Part shown: positions 48,779 to 58,327 of the stretch, piece after piece
How the letters are laid out: the number at the start of each line of letters is the position of its first letter
Position numbering within the stretch: position 1 is the first letter of the stretch
NCBI RefSeq assembly: GCF_018399035.1
Contig: NZ_CP073760.1
Span: 868,001-932,000, forward strand
Length of the DNA: 64,000 nt
Reading direction: 5' to 3'
Source of the DNA: Thiocapsa sp.
Lineage (GTDB): Bacteria; Pseudomonadota; Gammaproteobacteria; Chromatiales; Chromatiaceae
Made by a program: the position numbers and the translations under genes
Notes under the pieces: generated by a model
Told to the model about the DNA's origin: nothing
Databases searched by the model: none
Seen by the model: only the letters and a program-made list of their open reading frames with translations

Positions 48779-49039
48779 ATGGCCGGAAGCACCATCACCG
48801 TGCGCACCGACCCGGAAGTCGCCGCGCAAATCGCCTTCCTCGCGGAGGCTATGGATCGGTCCCGAAACTGGGTGATCGAGGATGCGCTCAAGCAGTACAT
48901 CCAGGCCCAGTCCTGGCAGCTCGAGGGAATCAAGCAGGCGCAAGCCTCGCTTGATCGTGGGGAAGGCATCCCGTTCGAGGCGGTGATGGAGGAAATGGAC
49001 GCACTGATCGAGCAGACAGCGCGCACGCGTGATGCATGA
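48779..49039 (+). CDS. Ribbon-helix-helix (CopG-type) antitoxin
   Basis: An 86-aa protein. The N-terminal ribbon STITVRTDPEVAAQIAFLAE and helix RSRNWVIEDALKQYI form a CopG/RHH DNA-binding domain; the acidic C-terminal tail would bind the toxin. GAGG precedes the ATG. Its TGA overlaps the next start by four bases, the classic antitoxin-first operon. Confidence 0.85.
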   Translation: MAGSTITVRTDPEVAAQIAFLAEAMDRSRNWVIEDALKQYIQAQSWQLEGIKQAQASLDRGEGIPFEAVMEEMDALIEQTARTRDA

Positions 49040-49326
49040 AGATCGTCTTCTCACCACAGGCGCGCGACGATCTGCGGGAGATCTTTCTCGACATTGCCAG
49101 CGACAACCCGGACGCGGCGCGTGCTCTGCTGAAACGTCTTCGCCGCCGCATCACGGACCTCGAGGACACCCCGCACATCGGCAGGCCCGGCCGCGTTCCC
49201 GGCACGCGCGAGCTGGCCATCCCCGGAACCGCCTACATCGCTCCCTACCAGGTCAGCGGCGATCAGCTGCAAATCCTGCGTGTCTATCACGGTGCCCGGC
49301 AGTGGCCGGATCACTTCGATGAGTGA
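49036..49326 (+). CDS. RelE/ParE-family toxin
   Basis: A 96-aa protein: IVFSPQARDDLREIFLDIA, GRPGRVPGTRELAIPGTAY and LQILRVYHGARQWPD are standard ParE/RelE-superfamily motifs. It is more ParE-like (gyrase) than RelE-like (ribosome-dependent RNase) in its Arg pattern, but target assignment is uncertain. Translationally coupled to the antitoxin. Confidence 0.85.
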   Translation: MKIVFSPQARDDLREIFLDIASDNPDAARALLKRLRRRITDLEDTPHIGRPGRVPGTRELAIPGTAYIAPYQVSGDQLQILRVYHGARQWPDHFDE

Positions 49327-49623
49327 GCCCGAAAGCACAGCCGCGTCATAGGCATCGTCGCCGGCGGCGAGTCTGCCGCTGACCCCGCGCGACTGGCGGC
49401 GACGGCGGCCTCGATCTGTCCCGCCGGCGCGCCATCGAGACCCGGCGCAGAGGCGAGTGCATTCAGGTCGATGCGCTCCGGGGGGGCGAGGGCGATCCGG
49501 CCTAACGCGCTCATGATCTCGACCCGACGCCGATCCAGGTCGAGGTTGCTGGAAAATCTTCGCCTGCATACGGTATGTTGTCTGTTCCGTGACTCCAACC
49601 GCGACGTTTCGCCAGCAGGGATC

Positions 49624-49986
49624 ATGAAGACACCACAGCTGTTCGGGCTCGCCTGCCTTGCGGCGATCCATCTCCTCGCTGCCGCCGGCACCGCCCAAGC
49701 CCAATCGTGCGAGCCTATCCAGTTCAAGCGGGGGCACGACTCGGGCACCGTTCGCGGGATCGCTCCGCCGGATGACGTTGTTTGCTACGAGCTCAGAACT
49801 GGGGCGGGCCAACGTGCGGACGTCTCGGTCGAGGGCAGTAATGTTATGTTCTCGGTCTCCGGCCTCGTCGACGGGCGGGATCAATACAGCTTCACGACCG
49901 AGAAGAAAACCTATCGGATTGACGTCGGCCAACTCATGCGCTCCATCAGCGATGAGCCATTCGCGTTGACGGTTTCCGTGCGCTGA
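49624..49986 (+). CDS. Small exported protein of unknown function
   Basis: 120 aa. Signal peptide MKTPQLFGLACLAAIHLLAA with cleavage near AQAQ. The mature ~95 residues (CEPIQFKRGHDSGTVRG, VCYELRTGAGQRADVSVEG) are predicted beta-rich and contain two cysteines that could form a disulfide. It resembles periplasmic PPC-like domains. I do not recognise a family. ATG at 49624 chosen because upstream codons to 49471 are Arg-rich. Confidence 0.6.
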   Translation: MKTPQLFGLACLAAIHLLAAAGTAQAQSCEPIQFKRGHDSGTVRGIAPPDDVVCYELRTGAGQRADVSVEGSNVMFSVSGLVDGRDQYSFTTEKKTYRIDVGQLMRSISDEPFALTVSVR

Positions 49987-50040
49987 GCGCAGAGCGGCAC
50001 CGAGTCCTCGTGGAGCATAACGCACCCGAGACCGGGGCGG

Positions 50041-50244
50041 TCAACAACCAGGCGGACCGACCGTGTCGGACCACTCCGACCGCAACAGCGCCTGCAAGAC
50101 GTCTTGCGACGAGAACGGATGTGCGATGGAGATCATGGTATCGGCCACCTCGCGCCGCCCGGCCGCGGTCTGAACCAGGGCCAGATCCTCGACACCGATC
50201 GGCCGCAGGACGAGTCGCTCGGTCCGGATCACGTCACCGAGCAT
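50041..50244 (-). pseudogene. GNAT acetyltransferase fragment
   Basis: 67 codons that read like the start of a RimJ/RimL-type GNAT acetyltransferase (IRTERLVLRPIGVEDLALVQ, then SIAHPFSSQDVLQAL). The acetyl-CoA binding motif is absent because the frame ends early. A truncation relic. Confidence 0.55.
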
Positions 50245-50334
50245 GGCGTTCTCTGCTCAAGGATGCATGCCGATCGGTTGCCCCTTCGCCGCAGAGCGCC
50301 ATGCCGGCCGCGCGCAACTGCCCGGACGTCCGCG

Positions 50335-50726
50335 TTACGCCTGCAGTGCCGTAGCGACCCGCTCCAAAATGGCATGCGCCTCGGCGGCGACCCGATCGAC
50401 CACCACGTCCTCGACCAAGGCGAGCACGGGAACCGGATCCATGAAATCCACGGCCGTGCGTGACGGCGACACCTCCCGAACCACGACGTTGCAGGGCAGC
50501 AGCGCCCCGCCGAGGGCCGAGAGCCGATCACGCGGCTGGCCAGCCCCGGCGCGCAGGCCCCCAGGATGCGATAGCCGCCGATCTCTTCGTTCAACTTTTT
50601 TCTCAGGATCGCAGCGACATCGACGTCGCTGACGATCCCGAGATGCTCCGCCGCCAGGGCGGCCACGACGCGCTCTACCGCCGCGTCGAAAGGGTGGTCG
50701 ATTTCCACGCCAAAGGCATAACTCAT
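50335..50726 (-). pseudogene. DUF302 gene, frameshifted
   Basis: Starts MSYAFGVEIDHPFDAAVERV and continues through IVSDVDVAAILRKKLNEEIG to PGLASRVI near 50530. Then a one-base shift moves to the frame DRLSALGGALLPCNVVVREV, the typical DUF302 second half, ending at 50335. About 130 aa if repaired. Unlike the DUF302 gene at 27278 it has no signal peptide. Confidence 0.7.
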
Positions 50727-50856
50727 CGGGTTGCTCCAAAGGGTTGAGGGTACTCGGATCACGCTTGCGCGGGACGCTCGCACACGACAGCGGCAGCGAA
50801 CCCCGTGCACGTCCTCGACAACAAGGTGGCGGCGCGGCGGGCAGAGACAACCGCCG

Positions 50857-51065
50857 TCACCCTCTGCAGCCGACGTACTCCGCCAGCAACGCCTGCACCT
50901 CGTAGAGGTTGACCGCCGTGCTGAAGGTCTTCTGGACCGGCGTCGACATCCCCGAGGTCCGGAGCTTGGGCTCGGCATCCAGGTCGAAGTGGCCGGCCGA
51001 CGTCACCGAGAAGCGCACCACGCTCTTGTAGGGGATCGACAGATACTCGACCTTCTTGCTTTGCC
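50857..51065 (-). pseudogene. Bacterial PH-domain protein, 3' fragment
   Basis: The last ~65 residues of a bacterial PH-domain protein (SKKVEYLSIPYKSVVRFS, then AGHFDLDAEPKL, STAVNLYEVQALLAEYV). The first half of the domain and a start codon are missing; upstream sequence is unrelated. A relic next to other fragments. Confidence 0.65.
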
Positions 51066-51195
51066 TGTCCGGCCGATTCTTGGCCTCGATCCTGCTCAGC
51101 GACTCCTGCGGACTCGGCAAACCGAGCGGAGATGACCGTGGTCGGGCCAGAAGCGCTTGTGCCGAGCCGGGATGTCGGCACCGATTTGGAGCGGA

Positions 51196-51209
51196 TTGCC
51201 CTAGATCAA
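51196..51209 (+). promoter_or_regulatory. FNR/Anr-like site
   Basis: TTGCCCTAGATCAA matches the 14-base TTGAT-N4-ATCAA pattern except at two bases of the first half. It lies about 145 bases upstream of the permease fragment. A candidate only. Confidence 0.25.
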
Positions 51210-51354
51210 TCGTCCGCTGCATTGTCAGGTTGCAGCTGTCGATACTTTGGGGAACGCGCATGTCGGGACACCGCGCCTCGGCCCGTCTCTGTTCAACCCC
51301 GAGACCGTACCGATCATGTCCTCTACGCTGTAGTCGCTCTGCGGGGTATCGCAC

Positions 51355-51708
51355 GTGTCTGAAGAAGCCGCTATACATGTCCATGGGGCCGACTACGAGA
51401 AGGTCGATTCGTCCTATTTCGAGCATCGGCAGTTGAAACAGGGCGCGGCGGGGTGGGTTCTGCTCGCGGGGCTCGGCGTGGCCTATGTCATCTCGGGTGA
51501 TTTCGCCGGTTGGAACTTCGGACTAGGGCAGGGCGGCTGGGGTGGCCTGCTGATTGCCACGATGCTGATGGCAACCATGTATACCGCCATGGTCTTCTCG
51601 CTCGCCGAGCTGTCGTCGATGATTCCGACCGCTGGCGGCGGCTACGGCTTCGCGGCCACGATCATCCTGTCCTGGTCTTGGAGCCCACTTCACTTATGTA
51701 ATACTTGA
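51355..51708 (+). pseudogene. Ethanolamine-permease-like APC transporter, N-terminal fragment
   Basis: A GTG start, then YFEHRQLKQGAAGWVLLAGL, GDFAGWNFGLGQGGWGGLLI and FSLAELSSMIPTAGGGYGFA: the first two to three membrane segments of an ethanolamine-permease type APC transporter. The match stops at about 51655, and 14 unrelated codons follow. About 350 residues are missing, so it is not functional. Confidence 0.65.
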
Positions 51709-51719
51709 GGGCCGATGAT

Positions 51720-51796
51720 ATGACCCACAAAGCGTCTTTGTTGCATGCCGATCCGATTCTCTTCTCGCCGATTTATCTTAGCGCAAACACTGTTTC
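51720..51796 (+). pseudogene. 5' end of unknown gene interrupted by insertion element
   Basis: ATG at 51720 opens MTHKASLLHADPILFSPIY and continues to ANTVS at the element boundary. The frame is resumed exactly at 53723 (TEKLLPFYRFLNIFFPK) when the element and one CACTGTTTC duplicate are removed (1926 bases, a multiple of three). The intact gene would code for about 216 aa. Base composition is lower in GC than the neighbours. Confidence 0.7.
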
Positions 51797-53713
51797 GGCG
51801 TTGTTCATAAGCCCGTCCAAGTCCGAGTCCGGGGCTTGGTGACGGATGTGCGGGGATTTGGCAGGACCCACGAAATTTCATACCCTTGGAAGTGCAAACT
51901 AACCGAGGGTTCGAAAAGATGTTCGAAGATCCTGCCGAGAGTGACTTTAGACCAAGCGCGGGCGCTGCGCTACCCGGACGTTCGAGACCGGGCCGGAGCA
52001 TCGGCTCATGACGCGACGCACACGCTTGGAGCAAGCCGAGCACATCGCGGCGGCCGAAGCACGGCTGGCGGCGGGGGAGACGCAACGCGCCGTGGCCACC
52101 GAGATGGGTATTGCGCGCAGCACCTTGCGCGACTGGTGCGGGGAGGTTCCGCGCGGGGATCCGCCGACGGGCTTGACGGCCTTCGCACGCACCCCGGAGG
52201 GGATCGATTGGTTGCATCGGCTGGTGTTGGCGGCGCATTTCAGCATCACCTTGCGGGCGGCGGGCGGCACCCGGCTGGTGAGTGAGTTCCTGGAGCTGAG
52301 CGGACTGTCGGCCTTCGTCGGGGTCAGCGACGGCGCGCAGCATGCGCTGAATGTCGCCTTGGAAACGGCCGTGGTCGCGGTGGCCGCGCAGCAGCGCACG
52401 GCGCTTGCCGAGGGCATGCCGGCGCGTGCGGTGACGGTGTGCGAGGACGAAACCTTTCATCCGGGGATCTGCTTGGTCAACATCGAGCCGGTGTCGAACT
52501 TCATTGTCCTGGAGCAATACGCCGCGGATCGCACCGCGGCGACCTGGACGGCGGCGCTTCAGGACGCCTGCACGGGGCTTGCCGTGGAGGTGATCCAGAG
52601 CACCGCCGACGAGGCCAAGGCGCTGCGTCGGCATGCCGAGGCGGATTTCGGTGCCCACCACTCCCCGGACCTCTTTCACGGCCAACACGAGGTCTCCAAA
52701 GCCACGTCCTTGGCGTTGGCGCGCGATCTGCGCCAGGCCGAAGCCGGCGTCGCCGCCGCGCAGAGACACTGGGAGGCCGAGCGCGCGGCGCAGCAGGCGT
52801 TCGAGGCGCGCGTGCCGCGCCCGCTCGGGCGTCCGCCCGACTTCGAGACCCGCATTGGCGCCGCCCTGAGCGCGCTGGTCGCCGTGGAAGCCGAACGCGA
52901 CCGCGCACGGGAGCGGCAGAGCGAGGCGCGCGCATTGATCCGCGAGCTCGGCGTGCTGTATCACCCGTATGATCCGGTGGATGGACAGACCCAGCCGGTG
53001 GAGCGTGTGGCGGCGCGCTTCACCGACGTCTGGACGCGCCTGAAGGGATTGGCCGAGGCCGCCGAGCTGCCCGAGCGCGCTCGCGAACGCCTCGCCAAGG
53101 CCGAGCGCCTGACCGTGCAGTGGCTCGCCACGCTCGCGTTCTTCTTCGCCACCGTGACCGCCAGGGTCGAGGCCCTCGCACTATCCCCGGAGCTGGAAGC
53201 GGCGGTCCTCGAGCAGCTCATCCCCGGCATCTACCTCGAAGCGCGTCGCCGCCCGCAGCACCGCGGCCGAGACCCGACACCGCGTGCAGGCGGCGAGTAC
53301 CGCGTTGCTCGACGTCCTGCGGCGCGCCGATCATCCGCTGCAGCGTCTCGCGCCCGAGGACAGCGCTCGGGTCGAACAGGTCGCCGGCGCTTGCGCCGAT
53401 CTGTTCCAACGCAGCAGCTCCTGTGTGGAAGGACGCAACGGCCAACTGTCGCTGCATCATCACGGGCGTCATCGCTTGAGCGACCGCAGGCTCGCCGCGC
53501 TCACCGCCGTGCACAACTTCCACATCCGCCGTCCCGACGGCACGACCGCCGCCGAGCGCTTCTTCGGGCGGACACATCCCGCACTGTTCGAGGAGCTACT
53601 ACTGCGTGTGCCCTGCCGCCGCGACCGCGACGCCGACGGCCACGCCCGCCGAAACTGCCCTATCTGATGCCGGTCGCGGCCTGATGGCGGTGGCCGGGAT
53701 AATGAACAAGGCC
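51797..53713 (+). mobile_element. Insertion element A (DUF6399-type transposase), complete
   Basis: About 1917 bases. Left end GGCGTTGTTCATAAGCCCGTCCA and right end (complement) GGCCTTGTTCATTATCCCGGCCA match at 19 of 23 positions. The direct repeat CACTGTTTC flanks it at 51788-51796 and 53714-53722, a 9-bp target duplication. An internal motif TACCCTTGGAAGTGCAAACT (51881-51900) is shared with element B at the same distance from the end. Inserted into an unknown gene. Confidence 0.85.
52008..53684 (+). CDS. Transposase of element A (DUF6399-like), with two compensating frameshifts
   Basis: About 560 codons. N-terminal helix-turn-helix (GETQRAVATEMGIARSTLRD), then a probable RNase-H-like core. 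Candidate DDE residues are Asp/Glu in VCEDETFHPG, Asp in SPDLFHGQHE, and Glu in SSSCVEGRNG. Compared with element B, one extra base near 53236 shifts the frame, and a missing base near 53620 restores it, so both ends share the frame but ~130 codons (CVEGRNG included) are out of frame. Probably inactive as read. I recall the C-terminal domain as DUF6399. Confidence 0.75.
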   Translation: MTRRTRLEQAEHIAAAEARLAAGETQRAVATEMGIARSTLRDWCGEVPRGDPPTGLTAFARTPEGIDWLHRLVLAAHFSITLRAAGGTRLVSEFLELSGLSAFVGVSDGAQHALNVALETAVVAVAAQQRTALAEGMPARAVTVCEDETFHPGICLVNIEPVSNFIVLEQYAADRTAATWTAALQDACTGLAVEVIQSTADEAKALRRHAEADFGAHHSPDLFHGQHEVSKATSLALARDLRQAEAGVAAAQRHWEAERAAQQAFEARVPRPLGRPPDFETRIGAALSALVAVEAERDRARERQSEARALIRELGVLYHPYDPVDGQTQPVERVAARFTDVWTRLKGLAEAAELPERARERLAKAERLTVQWLATLAFFFATVTARVEALALSPELEAAVLEQLIPGIYLEARRRPQHRGRDPTPRAGGEYRVARRPAARRSSAAASRARGQRSGRTGRRRLRRSVPTQQLLCGRTQRPTVAASSRASSLERPQARRAHRRAQLPHPPSRRHDRRRALLRADTSRTVRGATTACALPPRPRRRRPRPPKLPYLMPVAA

Positions 53714-53753
53714 CACTGTTTCCACAGAAAAGCTGCTCCCTTTTTATCGCTTT

Positions 53754-54293
53754 TTGAATATTTTTTTTCCGAAGATCGATTCCAGTCTAGTGAAGACGAT
53801 CATGGATATGGAGCGGCACGGCGAGCGACTGACAGCAAACAGTTCTCCGGAAGAGCGGGAAAAGCTGATCCGGCAGATGAACTGTCTGAGTGTGAATATA
53901 CAGCTGACGGTCAGTGATGAAGAAGAAAAGATAATGGAAATGTCTGTTCGCATTGTGCCCAGTGAAGTGCTGGGACGGGCGCAGCAGGGAAGGAATGATC
54001 TGATTCATTATCATCGCTTGAGCGATGATCTTGAGAAGCTGGTCGTCAAGTTGATCAAAAAAGAGGTTGGTCGCCGGTTTGCGACTAAACTAGCGGACGG
54101 CTTCCAAGCGCTGACGGGGTTCAGGCAAGTGCCATCTTTTATTACCCAACTGCTTAAGATCGGGGCTCTCCCGGATTTCAGGAGAGCGTATGGGTTATTT
54201 AAAAACAGGTATTTAAGCCAAATGCAACCGTACATGCGAACCCCGCAATTTGGACAGGTGTTCGAATACGGGTACGGCCACGAATGGCGCTAA
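53754..54293 (+). CDS. 3' part of unknown AT-rich gene interrupted by element A
   Basis: The frame is open from the element boundary at 53723; the first usable start is TTG at 53754. The protein (FFPKIDSSLVKTIMDMERHG, then LTANSSPEEREKLIRQMN, EVGRRFATKLADGFQALTG) is helical, basic at the C-terminus and has no signal peptide; I do not recognise it. A+T-rich codons (aaa, gat, att) differ sharply from neighbours, which suggests horizontal transfer before the insertion. Confidence 0.6.
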   Translation: MNIFFPKIDSSLVKTIMDMERHGERLTANSSPEEREKLIRQMNCLSVNIQLTVSDEEEKIMEMSVRIVPSEVLGRAQQGRNDLIHYHRLSDDLEKLVVKLIKKEVGRRFATKLADGFQALTGFRQVPSFITQLLKIGALPDFRRAYGLFKNRYLSQMQPYMRTPQFGQVFEYGYGHEWR

Positions 54294-54618
54294 GTTAGGC
54301 GCGCGCATTTTATAAACAATGAGCTGCGCGGGTCGCAGATGCGCGAAAAGACGAGAAGCCACCGCCGCGAGCCTGGAATGCCAGGCGCGATGCCTAGGCT
54401 CAACATTTTTGCACATCGGCAACATCCGATGTCGAGGTGTCGTCACAGCATCGGCGGTACGACTTACCGGTTCGAGGATCTGCGTGACCTGATGGCCAAG
54501 GCCCGCTGCCGAGCCCCGACGGGCCAATGCGATGGCGCGCCGCATGAAGTGCTCATGATCGGAGGATCCCGAGGAGTCTCCGGGACCTCCATCCGAACGT
54601 TTGGACTGCCCGCCCACA
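54294..54618. other. Intergenic debris
   Basis: About 325 bases with no supported gene. A short minus-strand segment (HEHFMRRAIALARRGS, near 54510-54555) resembles the first helix of nucleoside deaminases, but nothing else of that family follows. Base composition returns to GC-rich. Confidence 0.35.
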
Positions 54619-54897
54619 TCAATTCCCAGCGGTTTGCGGCTGCTCGCGCCGCTCAGTCGCGATCTCCCGGCACCGCGCCATGAAAGCCTCGTTCGGTTCC
54701 CCGTGGTTCCGATCGTCCATGAGCATCGAGAGCGCCGCGGCCCGGTGCTCGTCCGACATCCCGCAGACCTGCCCCATGTCCACTGGCCAGTCACGCCCGT
54801 TATCGAGGTTCAGCGCCAGGCCCTGCAGGGCACGAGCGCCGCCGTGGTGGCCCTCGCGCAGCCATCGGCGCCCGACCGGGTGGAGATTGGGGTTCAT
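54619..54897 (-). CDS. Hypothetical protein, 92 aa
   Basis: A small acidic-basic mixed soluble protein (MNPNLHPVGRRWLREGHHG, GMSDEHRAAALSMLMDD, EPNEAFMARCREIAT). AGGAGA precedes the ATG at 54897 by nine bases. A longer frame to 55095 exists but lacks a good start site. Family unknown. Confidence 0.5.
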   Translation of the reverse strand: MNPNLHPVGRRWLREGHHGGARALQGLALNLDNGRDWPVDMGQVCGMSDEHRAAALSMLMDDRNHGEPNEAFMARCREIATERREQPQTAGN

Positions 54898-55286
54898 CGC
54901 GTTGGTCTCCTGCAGTTTCGACGGTCCCCGCATTCTCGCGCACCCGTGCGCCGAGCGGTGGCCGATCGCGGACTCATGACTCGCGAGGATCTGCGATACC
55001 AGTTGCTCAGCGGTGATGGCGGTGTAGAGGGTGACATCATCGTCGACCGGATCCTCGTCGCAGCGCTCGCCGACGGATTCGACGGCAAGGCTCAAGGATT
55101 TTTCCGGCCTTTGCGGAGACGCGGTTTAATCAGGTAAGCCCTTCACGAATCTTTACTTGCAGCAATCGAGGTCGGCTTGGCCTAATGCCCATTGTCTCGA
55201 AGTGCTTTGACTCCGCCGGGTGCACTGCCATCGCCCGAGAATAGGCGCGCAGTCGGGATCGGCGTCTTGTCCCGAAAGGAGTCACC

Positions 55287-58214
55287 ATGCGTTTGATCTG
55301 TCTCGATGACGATCCTCGAATCGAGGCCGCTCTGGGGCGTTTGCTGAAACGGTTCAGGCATGCCGTGGATTTCCACGTGTCGATCGCCTCCTTTAAGGCC
55401 GCGCTTGCGTCCGATTCCCCCGAGCTTGTCCTCCTCGATCTGGGTCTGGGCCGGGAGAACGGCATCGATGTCATCCACTGGCTGTCGGAGACCCACCCCG
55501 GGATTCCCCTCGTTCTCCTTTCCGGACATGGCGACGATCTGCTCGATACCGCGCGACGCATCGCCCGCTCGACCGGAATCGAGGTCCTCGGGGCGGTCTC
55601 CAAGTCCCGGATGGTGAAGGATCTTCCCGCAATCCTGCAGAGGGGCGTCAAGGCGGCATCGCAAAGGCCGCACCAAGACCCGCAAGCCGGGGCCGGCATC
55701 ACCCGGCAGGATCTCATCGTCGCGCCGGCCGACGGGCGGTTGAAGGGCGCGGAGGAGCGTCGCCGTCTCGCCGACATCATCGCCGGGACACAGATCGGGA
55801 CCTGGGAGTGGGATCTCGTCACGAATGCATTGACGTTGAATCCGCGCTGGGCCGAGATGATCGGCCGCCGCCTCGAGGATCTCGAGCCGACCACGATCGA
55901 GACCTGGCAGATGTTCTGTCATCCCGAGGATCTCGCGAGGTCCGAGAGCGAGGTCGCGCGGCATCTCGGCGGCGAGACCGACCAATACCGTTGCGTGCTG
56001 CGGATGTTGCACGACGACGGCCGTTGGATCTGGGTTCAGGATCAGGGGCGCGTCTCGGCGCGCGACGCGCACGGTCGGCCGCTGCGCATGGTCGGTATCC
56101 ATGAGGACATCATCGAGCGTAAAAACGCCGAGCTCGAGTTGATCGCGCGCGAGGCGTTCGAGCACGAGCTGCTCGAGCTGGCCTCGGCCTTCGTCGAGGT
56201 CTACGACGAGGATCTCGACCCCCTGGTCAACCGAGCCCTCGAGCGGCTCGGCGGCTTAACCCGATCCGATCGGGCTTACGTGTTTCGAGTCGATCGCGTT
56301 GCCGACACCATGAGCAACAGCCATGAGTGGGCCGCCCCGGGGATCGAGCCGATGATCGGGCATTCGCAGCAAATGCCGATCGAGCACTTCTCCGCCTCGA
56401 GGCAGCTTCTCGAGTCCGGACAGACCGTTGTCGTCCCGCGGGTGGCGGAGCTCCCGGACGCTTGGGCCATGGAGCGCGAGACCCTGCAGTTCCAAGCGAT
56501 CCTGTCGGTCCTGCTGGTGCCCCTGCTGCAGGATGAGCGCCTGATCGGTTTCGTCGGCTTCGATGCGGTGCAGGCGCCGCGGGACTGGTCGGAGGCGGAG
56601 GTCCGCTTCCTGCGAGTCTTTTCCAGCATCCTGGTGAGCGCGTTCGAGCGCGCCCGTATCTACTCGGAGCTTCGCGACAGCAACCGGCGCTATGACCAGC
56701 TCGCGGTGCAGAGCCGGATCGTCAGCTGGGAGGTCGACGCCGAAGGTCTCTACACCTATCTCAGTCCGGCGGTCGAGGCCGTTTGGGGCTACCGCCGCGA
56801 GGCGCTGGTCGACCGGAAGCACTGCTTCGATCTGGTGCCCGAGCTGTTGCGGGACAGCGTCAAGGCCGATGTCATGTCGGGTTTCGCGCGCTTGGATCAC
56901 TTCACCGACCTCGTCAATCCCATGCGTTGTGCCGACGGCTCGACGATCTGGGTCCTGACCAACGGTGCTCCGGTCGTCGCCGAGGACGGCAGGCTGCTGG
57001 GATACCGTGGCACGGATGTCGATATCACCGAGCGGTATCGGGCGCAGGAGCAACTTCAGGCCGCACTGATCGGCGCGAAGGAGCGCGAGACCATCGGTCA
57101 TCTCGCGAGCGGCGTGGCGCACGACTTCAACAACCTGCTCGGGGTGATCGACGCCAACCTCTATTATCTCGAAGCCATCCTGAGCGGCGAGCAGGGCGAC
57201 CCCGAGGTGGCACAGGTCATCGAAGAGACCCAGAGTGCGCTCGGTCAAGCGAAGGTCGTCACCTCGGGCATGCTCTCGCTCAGTCGCGCAGGCGGCATCG
57301 TGCCGGAGAGCGTGGCGCTCGAGAAGACGATTCGCGAGCTGGTGACGATCCTGAGACAGCTCCTCCCGGCCAAGATCAACCTCAATCTGGATCTCGAGCC
57401 CGGACTCGCGGCCATGAGCAATTCCGCGTTCCTCCAGGCCGCGTTGCTGAACCTCGTCCTGAACGCGCGCGATGCGATGCCCGATGGCGGGGATCTGCTG
57501 ATCGCCGCACGGACCGTCGCGTGGGACGCCCTTGTTCCGCTGGCGGTCGGTCGACTCGATCCGGGCGAGTACGTCCAGATCCGCGTTGTCGACACCGGCT
57601 GCGGGATGGCCGACGAGGTCCTGGAGAGGCTCTTCGAGCCGCTGTTCTCGACCAAGGCCAAACAACGCGGGCATGGGCTCGGCATGTTCATGGTGCAGGA
57701 GTTCGTCATGCGCTCCGGTGCGGGTCTGGCCGTCTCCTCGCAGGTCGGTCGGGGCACCGAGTTTCGTCTCCTGATGCCGATCGACCACCAAGAATCCCAG
57801 CAGCTCGACCTGACAGCGTCGTCAAACGCGCCTTCGACCAAGCCGCTGCTGCGGGTTCTCGTCGTCGACGATGACCCGCGTGTCAGGGACTCGGTCGGGC
57901 GATTGCTGATGTTGGACGGCATGCTGGTCTCGTTCGCCGAGAATGGCCAAGACGCCCTCGATCGCTTGCGACGCGATGCCGACTTCGACCTGGTGTTGTC
58001 GGATCTGGCGATGCCCGTTCTCGACGGCGCTGCCCTGTGCGCCGCGCTGGCGCAAGCGTTTCCGGATCTGAAGGTGATCCTGATGACCGGCCAAACCCCG
58101 TCGGCCTTCTCGCTCGAGGCCTTGCCGGATGCGCCGTTGGTGCTGCGCAAACCCATCGATCACGGCGCGCTTCGCGCCGCGATCGCGCAGTCCGTCGGCG
58201 GACCCCGAGACTGA
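55287..58214 (+). CDS. Hybrid sensor kinase with N- and C-terminal receivers (REC-PAS-GAF-PAS-kinase-REC)
   Basis: A 975-aa cytoplasmic protein. An N-terminal REC (MRLICLDDDPRIEAALG, phospho-Asp in LVLLDLGLG) precedes PAS (residues ~150-275), GAF (~285-455), PAS (~465-590), the phosphoacceptor His in SGVAHDFNNLLG (~615), ATPase motifs NLVLNARDAMPDGG, DTGCGMADE and GHGLGMFM, and a C-terminal REC (LVLSDLAMPVLDG). The N-terminal receiver suggests input from another kinase. AAAGGAG precedes the ATG. No membrane segments, so it senses a cytoplasmic signal. Confidence 0.9.
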   Translation: MRLICLDDDPRIEAALGRLLKRFRHAVDFHVSIASFKAALASDSPELVLLDLGLGRENGIDVIHWLSETHPGIPLVLLSGHGDDLLDTARRIARSTGIEVLGAVSKSRMVKDLPAILQRGVKAASQRPHQDPQAGAGITRQDLIVAPADGRLKGAEERRRLADIIAGTQIGTWEWDLVTNALTLNPRWAEMIGRRLEDLEPTTIETWQMFCHPEDLARSESEVARHLGGETDQYRCVLRMLHDDGRWIWVQDQGRVSARDAHGRPLRMVGIHEDIIERKNAELELIAREAFEHELLELASAFVEVYDEDLDPLVNRALERLGGLTRSDRAYVFRVDRVADTMSNSHEWAAPGIEPMIGHSQQMPIEHFSASRQLLESGQTVVVPRVAELPDAWAMERETLQFQAILSVLLVPLLQDERLIGFVGFDAVQAPRDWSEAEVRFLRVFSSILVSAFERARIYSELRDSNRRYDQLAVQSRIVSWEVDAEGLYTYLSPAVEAVWGYRREALVDRKHCFDLVPELLRDSVKADVMSGFARLDHFTDLVNPMRCADGSTIWVLTNGAPVVAEDGRLLGYRGTDVDITERYRAQEQLQAALIGAKERETIGHLASGVAHDFNNLLGVIDANLYYLEAILSGEQGDPEVAQVIEETQSALGQAKVVTSGMLSLSRAGGIVPESVALEKTIRELVTILRQLLPAKINLNLDLEPGLAAMSNSAFLQAALLNLVLNARDAMPDGGDLLIAARTVAWDALVPLAVGRLDPGEYVQIRVVDTGCGMADEVLERLFEPLFSTKAKQRGHGLGMFMVQEFVMRSGAGLAVSSQVGRGTEFRLLMPIDHQESQQLDLTASSNAPSTKPLLRVLVVDDDPRVRDSVGRLLMLDGMLVSFAENGQDALDRLRRDADFDLVLSDLAMPVLDGAALCAALAQAFPDLKVILMTGQTPSAFSLEALPDAPLVLRKPIDHGALRAAIAQSVGGPRD

Positions 58215-58327
58215 CGAAGGTCGTCGCCCGAGGTTCGGAGCGGCATCCGATGACGCCATGACGGATTTACATTTCTTTACTGTATAGCGGAATTCCGTTC
58301 GCTTAATCTGGTCGGCGATGCCTCTTC

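Noticed and set aside
51919..52011. Upstream ATG for transposase A (MFEDPAESDF)
   Set aside because: It is in a different frame from the transposase and stops after about 30 codons.
54555..55095. Longer 158-codon version of the 92-aa gene at 54619-54897
   Set aside because: The extra N-terminal codons have no ribosome binding site and mixed composition; the ATG at 54897 has a good one.
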